Below are positions 7,016 through 14,860 of a DNA stretch of 26,626 nucleotides, one piece after another. The stretch is from JAEMQF01 sp049297615. Lineage in GTDB: Bacteria > Pseudomonadota > Gammaproteobacteria > Burkholderiales > Burkholderiaceae_C. The DNA lies in the NCBI GenBank assembly GCA_049297615.1, contig JBAQUQ010000275.1:1-26626 (forward strand). Reading direction: 5' to 3'. A program made the translations under genes and the position numbers. The notes below the pieces were generated by a model that made no database searches, was not told the origin of the DNA, and saw only the letters and a list, made by a program, of their open reading frames with translations. Position 1 is the first letter of the stretch. Every line of letters starts with the position of its first letter.

Positions 7016-7618
7016 ATGATAACGAGCAGCATGGTTCCCCCGCAGCAATCATCCGTCCGCGGCACCGGATCGGGCCTCGACGAAAGCGCCTTGGGCAATG
7101 CGCCGCAAAGCCCTGTGAGTGAACCGGAGCGCCCCAGCAAGACCCGGCGCAAGCAGGCCTCGCACGACTTGCAGGCGCTGGGCGTGGCTCTTGTCGAGTT
7201 GCCGGACCATCGCCTGCAGGAGTTGGCGATACCCGACCGCCTGCTCGAGGCCCTGCTCGCGTACAAGGGCACGCGCAGCCACGAGGGCAGGCGGCGCCAG
7301 ATGCAATATGTCGGCAAATTGATTCGCGGCGTAGACCCCCGACCTTTGTTCGAAGCAGTGGCGGCCGTGCAGATCGGCCACACCCGCGAATCGCTCGCCT
7401 TGCACCAGGCCGAGCGCTGGCGCGCCGAATTGCTGGCCAGCGATGACGCGCTGACGCGATTTGCCGCCGAACACGCGAACGCCGACGTCCAGCAGTTGCG
7501 CGCCGTGATTCGCAATGCACGCAAAGACGCTGCGCAGGTTCCCGAAAAGCGCAGCGGGCGTTTTTTTCGCGAGCTGTTCCGACTCGTCAAGGAACAGGCG
7601 CCGAGAGGCACCCTCTAG
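7016..7618 (+). CDS. darP: Ribosome biogenesis factor DarP (YjgA, DUF615)
   Basis: The 200-residue protein matches the DUF615/YjgA family. In E. coli DarP associates with late 50S precursors and helps form the peptidyl-transferase region. Signatures seen are PSKTRRKQASHDLQALG, LVELPDHRLQELAIPDRLLEAL, the long helix GTRSHEGRRRQMQYVGKLIR and, near the end, FFRELFRLVKEQ. The first 35 or so residues before PSKTRRK are low-complexity and poorly constrained, so the start is uncertain: ATG at 7016 or ATG at 7031 are both possible and neither has a good ribosome-binding site. The frame extends to 6932, but that would overlap the pmbA start. A seven-T run at 7561-7567 lies within coding sequence. The divergent pmbA-yjgA pair is conserved across many proteobacteria. 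Confidence 0.92.
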   Translation: MITSSMVPPQQSSVRGTGSGLDESALGNAPQSPVSEPERPSKTRRKQASHDLQALGVALVELPDHRLQELAIPDRLLEALLAYKGTRSHEGRRRQMQYVGKLIRGVDPRPLFEAVAAVQIGHTRESLALHQAERWRAELLASDDALTRFAAEHANADVQQLRAVIRNARKDAAQVPEKRSGRFFRELFRLVKEQAPRGTL

Positions 7619-7654
7619 GAGTCAGTCGGGCTCCTGGGCAGACAAGGACACGCC

Positions 7655-8245
7655 ATGAGTGAATTCGACCCCGTCAAGATCGGCCTCGTTTCGGTCAGCG
7701 ACCGCGCCTCCAGCGGCATTTACGAAGACCAGGGCATCCCGGCGATGAAGGCCTGGCTGACACGCGCGCTGCGCAACCCGCTCACCTGGGAAACGCGCCT
7801 AGTTCCCGACGAGCAGGCCCAGATCGAAGACGCCTTGCGCGTGTTGGCCGACAAGGAGCACTGCAGCCTGATCCTCACCACCGGCGGCACCGGCCCTGCG
7901 CTGCGCGATGTGACACCTGAGGCCACCTTGAAAGTGGCCACCAAGGTGCTGCCGGGATTCGGTGAGCAGATGCGCCAGATCAGCCTGCACTTCGTCGCCA
8001 CGGCGATCCTTTCGCGCCAGGTGGCGGTCGTGCGCGACAAGAGCTTGATCGTCAACCTGCCCGGCCAACCCAAGGCGATTGCGCAAACGCTGGAGGGCCT
8101 GCCCAAGCACACGCCGCCGGTGCACGGGATCTTCGCCGCCGTGCCCTATTGCGTCGACCTGATCGCGGGCCCGTACATCGAGACCGACCCTGCCGTGTGC
8201 CGCGCCTTCAGGCCGGAATCGGGATTGCGCCAAAAAAGCCCCTGA
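7655..8245 (+). CDS. mogA: Molybdopterin adenylyltransferase MogA
   Basis: MogA adenylates molybdopterin with ATP, preparing it for molybdate insertion by MoeA in molybdenum-cofactor synthesis; it is cytoplasmic and trimeric. The 196-residue protein aligns end to end with E. coli MogA by eye: IGLVSVSDRASSG at 9-21, LTTGGTGP at 74-81, RDVTPEAT at 84-91, GFGEQMRQISLHF around 101-113, NLPGQPK at 134-140 and the C-terminal HGIFAAVPYCVDL. The TTGGTGP loop and the acidic DVTPE segment are the binding and catalytic signatures of the MoaB/Mog fold. The ribosome-binding site AAGGA lies seven bases before the ATG. It follows yjgA by 36 bp and is probably cotranscribed with it. No other Mo-cofactor gene is in the window. 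Confidence 0.97.
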   Translation: MSEFDPVKIGLVSVSDRASSGIYEDQGIPAMKAWLTRALRNPLTWETRLVPDEQAQIEDALRVLADKEHCSLILTTGGTGPALRDVTPEATLKVATKVLPGFGEQMRQISLHFVATAILSRQVAVVRDKSLIVNLPGQPKAIAQTLEGLPKHTPPVHGIFAAVPYCVDLIAGPYIETDPAVCRAFRPESGLRQKSP

Positions 8246-8250
8246 GGCTT
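8232..8250 (-). terminator. Rho-independent terminator for the flavoprotein operon
   Basis: On the minus strand AAGCC (8250-8246), a 5-base loop and GGCTT (8240-8236) are followed by a T run down to 8232. It stands 14 bases after the flavoprotein stop and overlaps the mogA stop codon. A longer GCGCCAA/TTGGCGC outer stem (8228-8234, 8249-8255) also brackets it. Confidence 0.65.
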
Positions 8251-8263
8251 GGCGCGGCCTGCC

Positions 8264-9466
8264 TCACGGGGCGATCAAGGCCCGCGCGCACGCCGCGGCG
8301 CTGGACCAGGCCCATTGGAAGTTGTAGCCGCCCAGCCAGCCGGTCACGTCGACCACTTCACCGATGAAATACAGCCCCGGGCAATGCCGGCTCTGCATGG
8401 TGCGTGAACTCAACTCACGCGTGTCCACGCCGCCGGCGGTGACTTCGGCCTTGCGATAGCCCTCGCTGCCGCTGGGCGTGAGTTGCCAGCGTTGCATGCG
8501 ATCGGCGAGCCGGCGCAGGTCGCGGTCTCGCTGTTGCGGCATCGGCGTCGCCGCGCTCGCCGAATCGGCGCGCAACCAGACCTGGGCAAGCCGCGCCGGA
8601 ACGAGGCTCGCCAGCTCATTGGCGAGTCGGCGCTGCGATGTCGACTTGGCGCGCAGCAGGGTCTCGGCCATATCGAGGCCCGGGGCCAAGTCGATGTGCA
8701 GTGCCTGGCGGGCGCGCCAGTAGGTTGAAATCTGCAGAACGGCCGGACCGCTCAGGCCACGGTGCGTGAACAGCAAGTCTTCGACGAACGCGCCGCGGCG
8801 CGTGGCTTCACCTGTGGCCACGCCGACCTCGAGGCTCAGCCCCGCGAGGGAAGAAAATTCCGCCCACTCGTTCGGCTCGAAGACCAGGGGCACGAGGGCC
8901 GGGCGGGTTTCGACGATGGCGTGCCCGAACTGCCGCGCCAGCCGGTAGCCGAAATCGCTGGCGCCGATCTTCGGGATCGACAGGCCGCCGGTGGCGACGA
9001 TCACGCGCTGGGCCGCCACCGCGCCACGATCGGTATCGAGTTCGAACCCCGAGGCTGCACAGCGCACGGCTTGCACGCTGCAGGGCTGCCAGCGCAGCAC
9101 GCCACCGGCGGCGCATTCGGCCAGCAAGGCCGCGACGATCTGTTCGCTCGATCCGTCACAGAACAACTGGCCACGGTGTTTCTCATGCCAGGCGATGGCG
9201 TGGCTTTGCACGAGCGTTATGAAGTCCTGCGGTGTGTAGCGCGCAAGCGCCGAGCGACAAAACTGCGGGTTGGCGGACAGGAAATTCGCCGGCCCCGTCA
9301 GGAGATTCGTGAAATTGCAGCGCCCACCGCCTGAGATACGAATCTTCTCGGCCACCTTCTGGGCATGATCGATGAGAACGACGCGCCGGCCGCCCTGGCC
9401 GGCCATTGCCGCGCACAGCAGCCCCGCGGCGCCGGCGCCGATGACGGCCGCGTCGAATGTCTGCAA
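8264..9466 (-). CDS. BaiN/HI0933-family NAD(P)/FAD-dependent flavoprotein
   Basis: The 400-residue protein is a two-dinucleotide-binding flavoprotein of the HI0933/YhiN/BaiN family. The FAD-binding GAGAAG loop is at residues 10-15, the family-specific ISGGGRCNFTN at 44-54, the central GGLSIPKIGASD follows an IVATGG motif, and the C-terminus has TAGGVDTREL and FIGEVVDVTGWLGGYN before the final helix. The physiological substrate of most members is unknown; one gut member is reported to act in bile-acid dehydroxylation, which should not be transferred here. The only start between the upstream in-frame stop and the FAD motif is a TTG at 9466, without a Shine-Dalgarno sequence. That stop is the TAG of cysE, three codons away in the same frame, so expression probably depends on coupling to cysE. 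No signal peptide is seen. Confidence 0.88.
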   Translation of the reverse strand: MQTFDAAVIGAGAAGLLCAAMAGQGGRRVVLIDHAQKVAEKIRISGGGRCNFTNLLTGPANFLSANPQFCRSALARYTPQDFITLVQSHAIAWHEKHRGQLFCDGSSEQIVAALLAECAAGGVLRWQPCSVQAVRCAASGFELDTDRGAVAAQRVIVATGGLSIPKIGASDFGYRLARQFGHAIVETRPALVPLVFEPNEWAEFSSLAGLSLEVGVATGEATRRGAFVEDLLFTHRGLSGPAVLQISTYWRARQALHIDLAPGLDMAETLLRAKSTSQRRLANELASLVPARLAQVWLRADSASAATPMPQQRDRDLRRLADRMQRWQLTPSGSEGYRKAEVTAGGVDTRELSSRTMQSRHCPGLYFIGEVVDVTGWLGGYNFQWAWSSAAACARALIAP

Positions 9467-9475
9467 TGTCGGGGG

Positions 9476-10255
9476 CTACTTGACGAGCCTGCTCAAGCGC
9501 TCGGCGTCGAAATGTTCTGCCCTCTGCGCGTCGTCGGGCACGCAGTCGGCGGTGGGCAATTCGCGCGAGCGCACCGAGAGTTTTGCGATCGCCTGCCACA
9601 ACAACGCGATCTGGTGCTCGTGGCCCGAAGCGTTGTCGATCAAACCTTTCATCGCCTGCGCGATGGGGTCGTCACCCTGGGTGATGCCGTAGGCCGAGAA
9701 TCCCATCCTGGCGGCGGCTTCTTCGCGTTTCGCGTCGCCCTCGGCCTGGATGATTCGCGCCGGATTGCCCACCGCCGTCGCCCCCGGCGGCACCGGCTTG
9801 AGCACGACGGTATTGGAGCCGATCCGCGCGTCGTCGCCGACCGTGAAGCCGCCCAGCACTTGCGAATTGGCGCCGACGATCACGCCGCGCCCCAGCGTGG
9901 GGTGGCGTTTCACGCCCTTGGCGAGCGACGTGCCGCCGAGCGTGACACCCTGGTAGATCGTGCAGTCATCGCCGACCTCGGCGGTCTCGCCGATGACGAC
10001 GCCCATGCCATGGTCGATGAAGACGCGCCGCCCCATCTTGGCGCCCGGGTGGATTTCGATGCCCGAGACAAAGCGGCCCACGTGCGAAATGAAGCGGCCC
10101 AGCCAGAACCAGCCGTGCTTCCAACACAGGTGCGCGCGGCGGTGCAAGACGAGGGCGTGCAGGCCCGGATAGCAGGTCAGCACTTCCCACTTCGAGCGCG
10201 CCGCCGGGTCGCGCTCGACGATGCAGGCGATGTCTTCTTTCAGGCGCTCGAACAT
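9476..10255 (-). CDS. cysE: Serine O-acetyltransferase
   Basis: CysE transfers acetyl from acetyl-CoA to serine, giving O-acetylserine for cysteine synthesis. The 259-residue protein has the N-terminal helical region (MFERLKEDIACI, DPAARSKWEVL, CYPGLHALVLHR) followed by a left-handed beta-helix: GIEIHPGAKMG, the active-site IDHGMGVVIGET with His82, and QGVTLGGTS, ending with GNPARI. The C-terminal 70 residues are helical and variable. I chose the ATG at 10255 because homologues begin with MF.RL.EDI; a GTG nine codons upstream (10282) is the alternative. The gene lies 69 bp after trmJ on the same strand and immediately before the flavoprotein gene. The pairing with trmJ is seen in other Burkholderiales. 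Feedback inhibition by cysteine is known for the family, not visible here. Confidence 0.95.
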   Translation of the reverse strand: MFERLKEDIACIVERDPAARSKWEVLTCYPGLHALVLHRRAHLCWKHGWFWLGRFISHVGRFVSGIEIHPGAKMGRRVFIDHGMGVVIGETAEVGDDCTIYQGVTLGGTSLAKGVKRHPTLGRGVIVGANSQVLGGFTVGDDARIGSNTVVLKPVPPGATAVGNPARIIQAEGDAKREEAAARMGFSAYGITQGDDPIAQAMKGLIDNASGHEHQIALLWQAIAKLSVRSRELPTADCVPDDAQRAEHFDAERLSRLVK

Positions 10256-10324
10256 GGTCTCGGGGCTTGCATCAGTGCGCACCAGTTTAGCCCTGCGCCG
10301 ATAACCCCGCAGCGCGTGCCTGGA

Positions 10325-11059
10325 TCAGGGGCCAGGCGAACAACGCTCCTGCACGGCCTTGGCGATACCGCGCAAGATGTGCACTTCCTCTTGCGTCAAC
10401 TGCGCGCGGTTGAGCAGGCGGTTCAGGCGCGGCAGCAATTTCTTCGGCGCCGCCGGGTCGTGAAAGCCGATTCGCTCGAGCGTGTCGCGCCAATGTTCGA
10501 GCAGCCCGTTCACCGCCACGACGTCGGCCAGGTTGGAGTCGGGCGTGCGCGGCATCACGTCGAAGCCGCCGAGCGCCTGGCGCCAGTCGTAGGCGATGAG
10601 TTGCACTGCCTGCGACAAGTTCAGCGAGCCATAGTCAGCACGCGTGGGAATGCTCAAGCACGCATGGCAGCGATACACGTCGTCATTGCTCATGCCGAAG
10701 CGCTCCGAGCCGAACACGAAGGCGACGTGATGGGCGGAAGGTCCCAGCGTGGCGAACAATTCGCGCGGCGCATGGGTCGGCGGGCCGAAATCGCGCGGTG
10801 TCATCGCCGTGGCGCAGACATAGCTGATCCCTTCGAGCGCGTGGGACAGGTCGGCGACGACGCGCGCCCTCGCAAGCACGTCAGTCGCGCCGCTGGCCAG
10901 GGCGATCGCCTCGGCCTTTCGCTGCACGTTTGCATCGCGCGGCGCCACCAGCACCAGGTCGGAAAAACCCATCACTTTGATCGCGCGCGCCGCAGCACCC
11001 ACATTGCCGGCGTGGCTGGTGGCGACCAGGATGAAGCGGGTGTTGTCGTGGCCGGGCAT
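10325..11059 (-). CDS. trmJ: tRNA (cytidine/uridine-2'-O-)-methyltransferase TrmJ
   Basis: TrmJ methylates the 2'-O of residue 32 in tRNA using S-adenosylmethionine. The 244-residue protein shows the SPOUT-class motifs: SHAGNVGAAARA at 15-26 (motif 1, with Asn19), FVFGSERFGMSND at 114-126 (motif 2), and SLNLSQAVQL at 145-154 (motif 3 with the knot). The C-terminal extension (about 170-244) includes the helical region typical of TrmJ. I chose the ATG at 11059: from there it reads MPGHDNTRFILV, matching the family N-terminus, while the upstream part of the frame encodes a low-complexity stretch from a DNA repeat. It is divergent from suhB, a common proteobacterial arrangement, and is first in a likely trmJ-cysE-flavoprotein operon. 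Confidence 0.93.
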   Translation of the reverse strand: MPGHDNTRFILVATSHAGNVGAAARAIKVMGFSDLVLVAPRDANVQRKAEAIALASGATDVLARARVVADLSHALEGISYVCATAMTPRDFGPPTHAPRELFATLGPSAHHVAFVFGSERFGMSNDDVYRCHACLSIPTRADYGSLNLSQAVQLIAYDWRQALGGFDVMPRTPDSNLADVVAVNGLLEHWRDTLERIGFHDPAAPKKLLPRLNRLLNRAQLTQEEVHILRGIAKAVQERCSPGP

Positions 11060-11063
11060 GGAC

Positions 11064-11090
11064 GGCAAGTGCGGCAAGTGCGGCAAGCGC
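11064..11090. repeat. Three tandem 9-bp repeats in the trmJ leader
   Basis: GGCAAGTGC, GGCAAGTGC and GGCAAGCGC follow one another without spacing. They lie five bases upstream of the trmJ start on the minus strand, and would be in the trmJ 5' untranslated region. The third copy differs at one base. Confidence 0.8.
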
Positions 11091-11194
11091 AGGATGATCA
11101 AAAGCAGGCAGCTAAGATCCGCATTATCCGCAGCGGCCTCCAATTGAGCGCGTGACCGCGCCGCTCTTTCCATCCGCCACCGCCCTCGAACCCA

Positions 11195-11213
11195 CGGCAA
11201 ACGCCGGCCGCCC
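11195..11213. repeat. 19-bp exact repeat, copy 2
   Basis: Identical to 4252-4270. This copy touches the suhB ATG at 11214 and takes the place where a Shine-Dalgarno sequence would be; none is visible there. Confidence 0.75.
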
Positions 11214-12188
11214 ATGACGCAAGCGCTTCACCCGATGCTCAACATCGCCATCAAGGCGGCGCGCAGCGCAGGCACGATCATCAGCCGGGCATCGATGGAT
11301 CTGGACAGGATCACGGTGAACACCAAGGGGCCGAGCGACTTTGTGACCGAGGTTGACCATGCAGCCGAAGCCGCGATCGTCGCCACCCTGCTCGAGGCCT
11401 ACCCCGGCCACGCCATCCTCGCCGAGGAGTCGGGCCGCGCACACGGCGCCAAGGACAGCGAATACGTCTGGATCGTCGACCCGCTGGATGGCACCACGAA
11501 TTTCATCCACGGCCTGCCGATGTACGCGGTGTCGATTGCGCTGTCGTTTCGTGGCCAGTTGCAGCAAGGCGTGGTCTACGACCCGGCGCGTAATGACCTG
11601 TTCTTCGCCTCCAAAGGGCGCGGCGCGTTTCTCAACGACCGGCGCTTGCGCGTGTCCAAGCGCAATCGCCTGAACGACGCGCTGATCGGCACGGGTTTCC
11701 CGTTTCGCCGTGGTGACGATTTTCGGCGTTACATGGAGATGCTCGAACTGGTGATGCAGGCTTGCGCGGGCGTGCGCCGGCCGGGCTCGGCGGCGCTGGA
11801 CTTGTGCCATGTCGCCGCCGGTGCCTACGACGGATTTTTCGAACCCGGCCTGAGCCCCTGGGACATGGCAGCGGGCGCCTTGATGGTCACGGAAGCGGGA
11901 GGACTGGTGGGCAACTTCACGGGCGAGAGCGACTTTCTCTATCAGCACGAGGTGATCGCCGGCAACCCGAAAATCTATGGGCAGTTGGTGCAGATGCTCA
12001 AGCCGTTTTCGCAGGTCGGCAAGGTTGAGGCCCGAGCGACTCACGAAACACCGGCACGGCCCCAGCCCACGACCCCGGAACAGGCGCTCGCGGCCAGCCT
12101 CGTCGGCGCACCTGAAGCGCCCGGCAAGGCAAGCGCGCTGCGCGTGCGCCGACCTGGCGCCACGAGCAAAGGGCGCGCCACGTCCTGA
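11214..12188 (+). CDS. suhB: Inositol-1-monophosphatase family protein SuhB
   Basis: The 324-residue protein is a Mg2+-dependent inositol monophosphatase of the SuhB type. In E. coli SuhB is also part of the rRNA antitermination complex. Metal-site motifs are intact: EESG at 71-74, WIVDPLDGTTNF at 86-97 and PWDMAAG at 215-221. The start HPMLNIAIKAARSAG is the usual SuhB opening. Residues from about 270 onward form a 55-residue tail rich in Ala, Pro, Thr and Arg that is not part of the standard 265-270-residue enzyme; it ends in a basic patch (RVRRPGATSKGR). The tail may be disordered and could touch RNA, but that is speculation. It is divergent from trmJ, and 14 bp precede mutS, so the two are probably cotranscribed. 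Confidence 0.94.
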   Translation: MTQALHPMLNIAIKAARSAGTIISRASMDLDRITVNTKGPSDFVTEVDHAAEAAIVATLLEAYPGHAILAEESGRAHGAKDSEYVWIVDPLDGTTNFIHGLPMYAVSIALSFRGQLQQGVVYDPARNDLFFASKGRGAFLNDRRLRVSKRNRLNDALIGTGFPFRRGDDFRRYMEMLELVMQACAGVRRPGSAALDLCHVAAGAYDGFFEPGLSPWDMAAGALMVTEAGGLVGNFTGESDFLYQHEVIAGNPKIYGQLVQMLKPFSQVGKVEARATHETPARPQPTTPEQALAASLVGAPEAPGKASALRVRRPGATSKGRATS

Positions 12189-12202
12189 GCCGCATCGCGT
12201 CC

Positions 12203-14860
12203 ATGAGTTCGCACCGCGCGCACGCCAGCGCCGATCCGGCCCTGCGTCCGGCCATCGACCCGAGCGTCGACCCGAGCGTCGCCCACGCAGTCGACCTGGC
12301 CGGCCACACGCCGATGATGGCCCAGTACCTGCGCATCAAGGCGCAGTACCCCGACACGCTCGTGTTCTATCGCATGGGCGACTTCTACGAGTTGTTCTTC
12401 GACGATGCGCGCAAGGCGAACCGCTTGCTCGACATCACGCTGACCACGCGCGGCAACAGCGCGGGCGAGCCCGTCGTGATGGCCGGGGTGCCGGTGCAGT
12501 CGGTCGAGAGCTACCTCGCCAAGCTGATCAAACTGGGCGAGGCAGTGGCCATCTGCGAACAGGTGGGCAACGTGGCCACCGCCAAGGGCCCGGTGGAGCG
12601 CAAAGTGGTGCGGATCGTCACGCCCGGCACCGTGACCGACAGCGAATTGCTGGCCGAGAAGAGTGACGCCGTCCTGCTCGCGCTGTGCAGACGCGGCACG
12701 AAATTCGGCCTGGCGTGGCTGGCGATGACGCGTGGCGAAATCGGTTTGAGCGAATGCGTGGAAGCCGAACTGGGCGCCTGGCTGGCCCGCCTGGGCCCGG
12801 CTGAAGTGTTGGTCGATCGCGAGACATTGCCCGCGGCGCTGCAATCTTCTCGGCTAACCGTGACGCCGCAGGCCGCCTGGCAGTTCGATTCGAACCTCGG
12901 CCAACGCAAGCTGTGCGAACAACTCCAGGTGGCCGGCCTGGCAGGCTTCAGCGCGCAGGCCCTGCTCGCCGCGCAAGCCGCCGCGGCTGCCCTGCTGAGT
13001 TACGCCGAGCGTACCCAGGGTCGAGCACTTGTGCATGTGCGTCGGCTCGAGGTTCGACTCGCCAGCGAATTGCTCGACCTGCCAGCGACAACGCAGCGCA
13101 ACCTCGAGCTGACGCAGACCTTGCGCGGCGAGCCGGCACCGACGCTGTTGTCCCTGCTCGACACCTGCCGCACCGGCATGGGCAGCCGGGCGCTGCGCCA
13201 TTGGCTGTTGAACCCCCTGCGCGACCGCAGCGCCGCCGCACAACGTCATGACGCGACCGCCGAACTGATGGCGGCCGACGTCTCGCTTTTGCGGCAATCA
13301 TTGCGCCATGTCAGCGACGTTGAACGCATCACGGCACGCATTTCATTGCGCCAGGTTCGTCCGCGCGAACTGACCGGCCTGCGCAGCACTTTGAGGGGCT
13401 TGCCCGCACTTCGTGCGCGCGTGCCGGCGCAGCGCGCCGTGCTGCTCGACAGTGTGCTCGAGGCGCTGGACCCGCCGCCGCAAGTTGAAGCGATGCTGGG
13501 CTCTGCACTCGCCGACGAGCCCGCCGCCCTGCTGCGCGACGGCGGCGTCATCGCCAGGGGCTTCGACGCCGAACTCGACGAGTTGCGCGACATCACGCAA
13601 AACTGCGACGCGTTCCTCATCGAACTGGAAACCGCCGAGCGCGCACGCACCGGCATTGCCAATCTGCGCGTCCAGTACAACAAGGTGCACGGCTTCTACA
13701 TCGAGGTCACGCAGGGCCAAGCCGGCAAAGTGCCGCTGCACTATCGGCGCCGCCAGACGCTGAAGAACGCCGAGCGTTTCATCACGCCCGAGTTGAAGGC
13801 CTTCGAAGACAAAGCGCTCTCGGCGCAGGAGCGTTCCTTGGCGCGCGAGAAACTGCTCTTTGAGGACTTGCTCGATTCTCTTCAGGCGTACGTGCCAGGC
13901 CTGGGCGCACTCGCACGTGCCCTGGCGCAGCTCGACGTGCTGGCTGCCCTGGCCGAGCGCGCAGCGAGCCTGGGCTGGTGCCGCCCGCAGTTCGTGCGCG
14001 AGCCGTGCGTCGAGATCGTCGCCGGCCGCCACCCCGTGGTCGAGGCGCGCCTGCTGGAAACCGGCGCGGGCAACTTCATCGCCAATCACTGCAGCTTGGA
14101 TGCGCGGCGCAAGATGCAGCTCATCACGGGCCCGAACATGGGAGGCAAGAGCACCTATATGCGCCAGGTGGCGCTGATCGTGCTGCTCGCCGCCATCGGT
14201 TCATTCGTTCCCGCGCAGGAATGCCGGCTCGGCCCCATCGACGCGATCCATACACGCATCGGCGCCTCCGACGACCTGGCGAATGCGCAATCGACCTTCA
14301 TGTTGGAGATGACGGAAGCCGCAGCGATCCTGCACCACGCGACCGAGCAATCCCTCGTGCTCATGGATGAAATCGGGCGTGGCACTTCGACCTTCGACGG
14401 CCTGGCGCTGGCCGGCGCGATCGCCAGCCATTTGCACGAGCGGAATCGTTCCTTCACTCTGTTCGCGACGCACTACTTCGAACTCACCGATTTCCCGCTG
14501 AAACACGAACGCGCGCTCAACGTGCATGTCTCGGCTGTGGAGAGCGGCGAGGCGATCGTGTTCCTGCACGAAATCCAGGCCGGCCCGGCGAGCCGAAGTT
14601 ATGGCGTCCAGGTGGCGCGATTGGCGGGCATGCCCGCCGCCCTGGTGCGTCAGGCCCGCGCGACGCTTGAAGCCTTGGAAGCGCAACGCGTTCAGGGGCA
14701 GGACCAGATCGATTTGTTTGCCCCGTCGGCAGCTGCGGCCGAGCTGGTTTCGAGCCCTGTGGAACAGGCCTTGAGCCAGGTCGAGCCCGACGCGATGACG
14801 CCCAAGGAGGCGCTGGAGGCGTTGTACAGGCTGAAGTCGCTGCAGGCAGGGGCGACATGA
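12203..14860 (+). CDS. mutS: DNA mismatch repair protein MutS
   Basis: MutS recognises base mismatches and small loops and recruits MutL. The 885-residue protein has the mismatch-binding motif GDFYELF with Phe61 and Glu63, the connector and lever domains, a clamp region around 430-560, and the ATPase with Walker A GPNMGGKST near 643-651, the Walker B segment VLMDEIGRGTSTFDG near 718-732 and the downstream ATHYFEL. The C-terminal LYRLKSLQ resembles the tetramerising tail of E. coli MutS. The first 35 residues are variable and contain a DPSVDPSV duplication from a 12-bp repeat. The start ATG at 12203 follows suhB closely; ATGs at about codons 38-39 could also be used. Its stop overlaps the start of the following hydrolase gene in ATGA. 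Confidence 0.98.
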   Translation: MSSHRAHASADPALRPAIDPSVDPSVAHAVDLAGHTPMMAQYLRIKAQYPDTLVFYRMGDFYELFFDDARKANRLLDITLTTRGNSAGEPVVMAGVPVQSVESYLAKLIKLGEAVAICEQVGNVATAKGPVERKVVRIVTPGTVTDSELLAEKSDAVLLALCRRGTKFGLAWLAMTRGEIGLSECVEAELGAWLARLGPAEVLVDRETLPAALQSSRLTVTPQAAWQFDSNLGQRKLCEQLQVAGLAGFSAQALLAAQAAAAALLSYAERTQGRALVHVRRLEVRLASELLDLPATTQRNLELTQTLRGEPAPTLLSLLDTCRTGMGSRALRHWLLNPLRDRSAAAQRHDATAELMAADVSLLRQSLRHVSDVERITARISLRQVRPRELTGLRSTLRGLPALRARVPAQRAVLLDSVLEALDPPPQVEAMLGSALADEPAALLRDGGVIARGFDAELDELRDITQNCDAFLIELETAERARTGIANLRVQYNKVHGFYIEVTQGQAGKVPLHYRRRQTLKNAERFITPELKAFEDKALSAQERSLAREKLLFEDLLDSLQAYVPGLGALARALAQLDVLAALAERAASLGWCRPQFVREPCVEIVAGRHPVVEARLLETGAGNFIANHCSLDARRKMQLITGPNMGGKSTYMRQVALIVLLAAIGSFVPAQECRLGPIDAIHTRIGASDDLANAQSTFMLEMTEAAAILHHATEQSLVLMDEIGRGTSTFDGLALAGAIASHLHERNRSFTLFATHYFELTDFPLKHERALNVHVSAVESGEAIVFLHEIQAGPASRSYGVQVARLAGMPAALVRQARATLEALEAQRVQGQDQIDLFAPSAAAAELVSSPVEQALSQVEPDAMTPKEALEALYRLKSLQAGAT
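12255..12278 (+). repeat. Two tandem 12-bp repeats in the mutS N-terminus
   Basis: TCGACCCGAGCG occurs twice without spacing. It encodes the DPSV duplication in the variable N-terminal tail before the first conserved MutS domain and keeps frame, so copy-number change would be tolerated. Confidence 0.8.

Noticed and set aside
7550..7567. Possible intrinsic terminator with a seven-T run inside yjgA
   Set aside because: No proper GC stem directly precedes the T run, and the bases encode conserved GRFFREL of the protein.
9365..11155. 596-codon plus-strand open frame across cysE and trmJ
   Set aside because: It crosses three genes with strong motifs on the other strand and has no recognisable domain.
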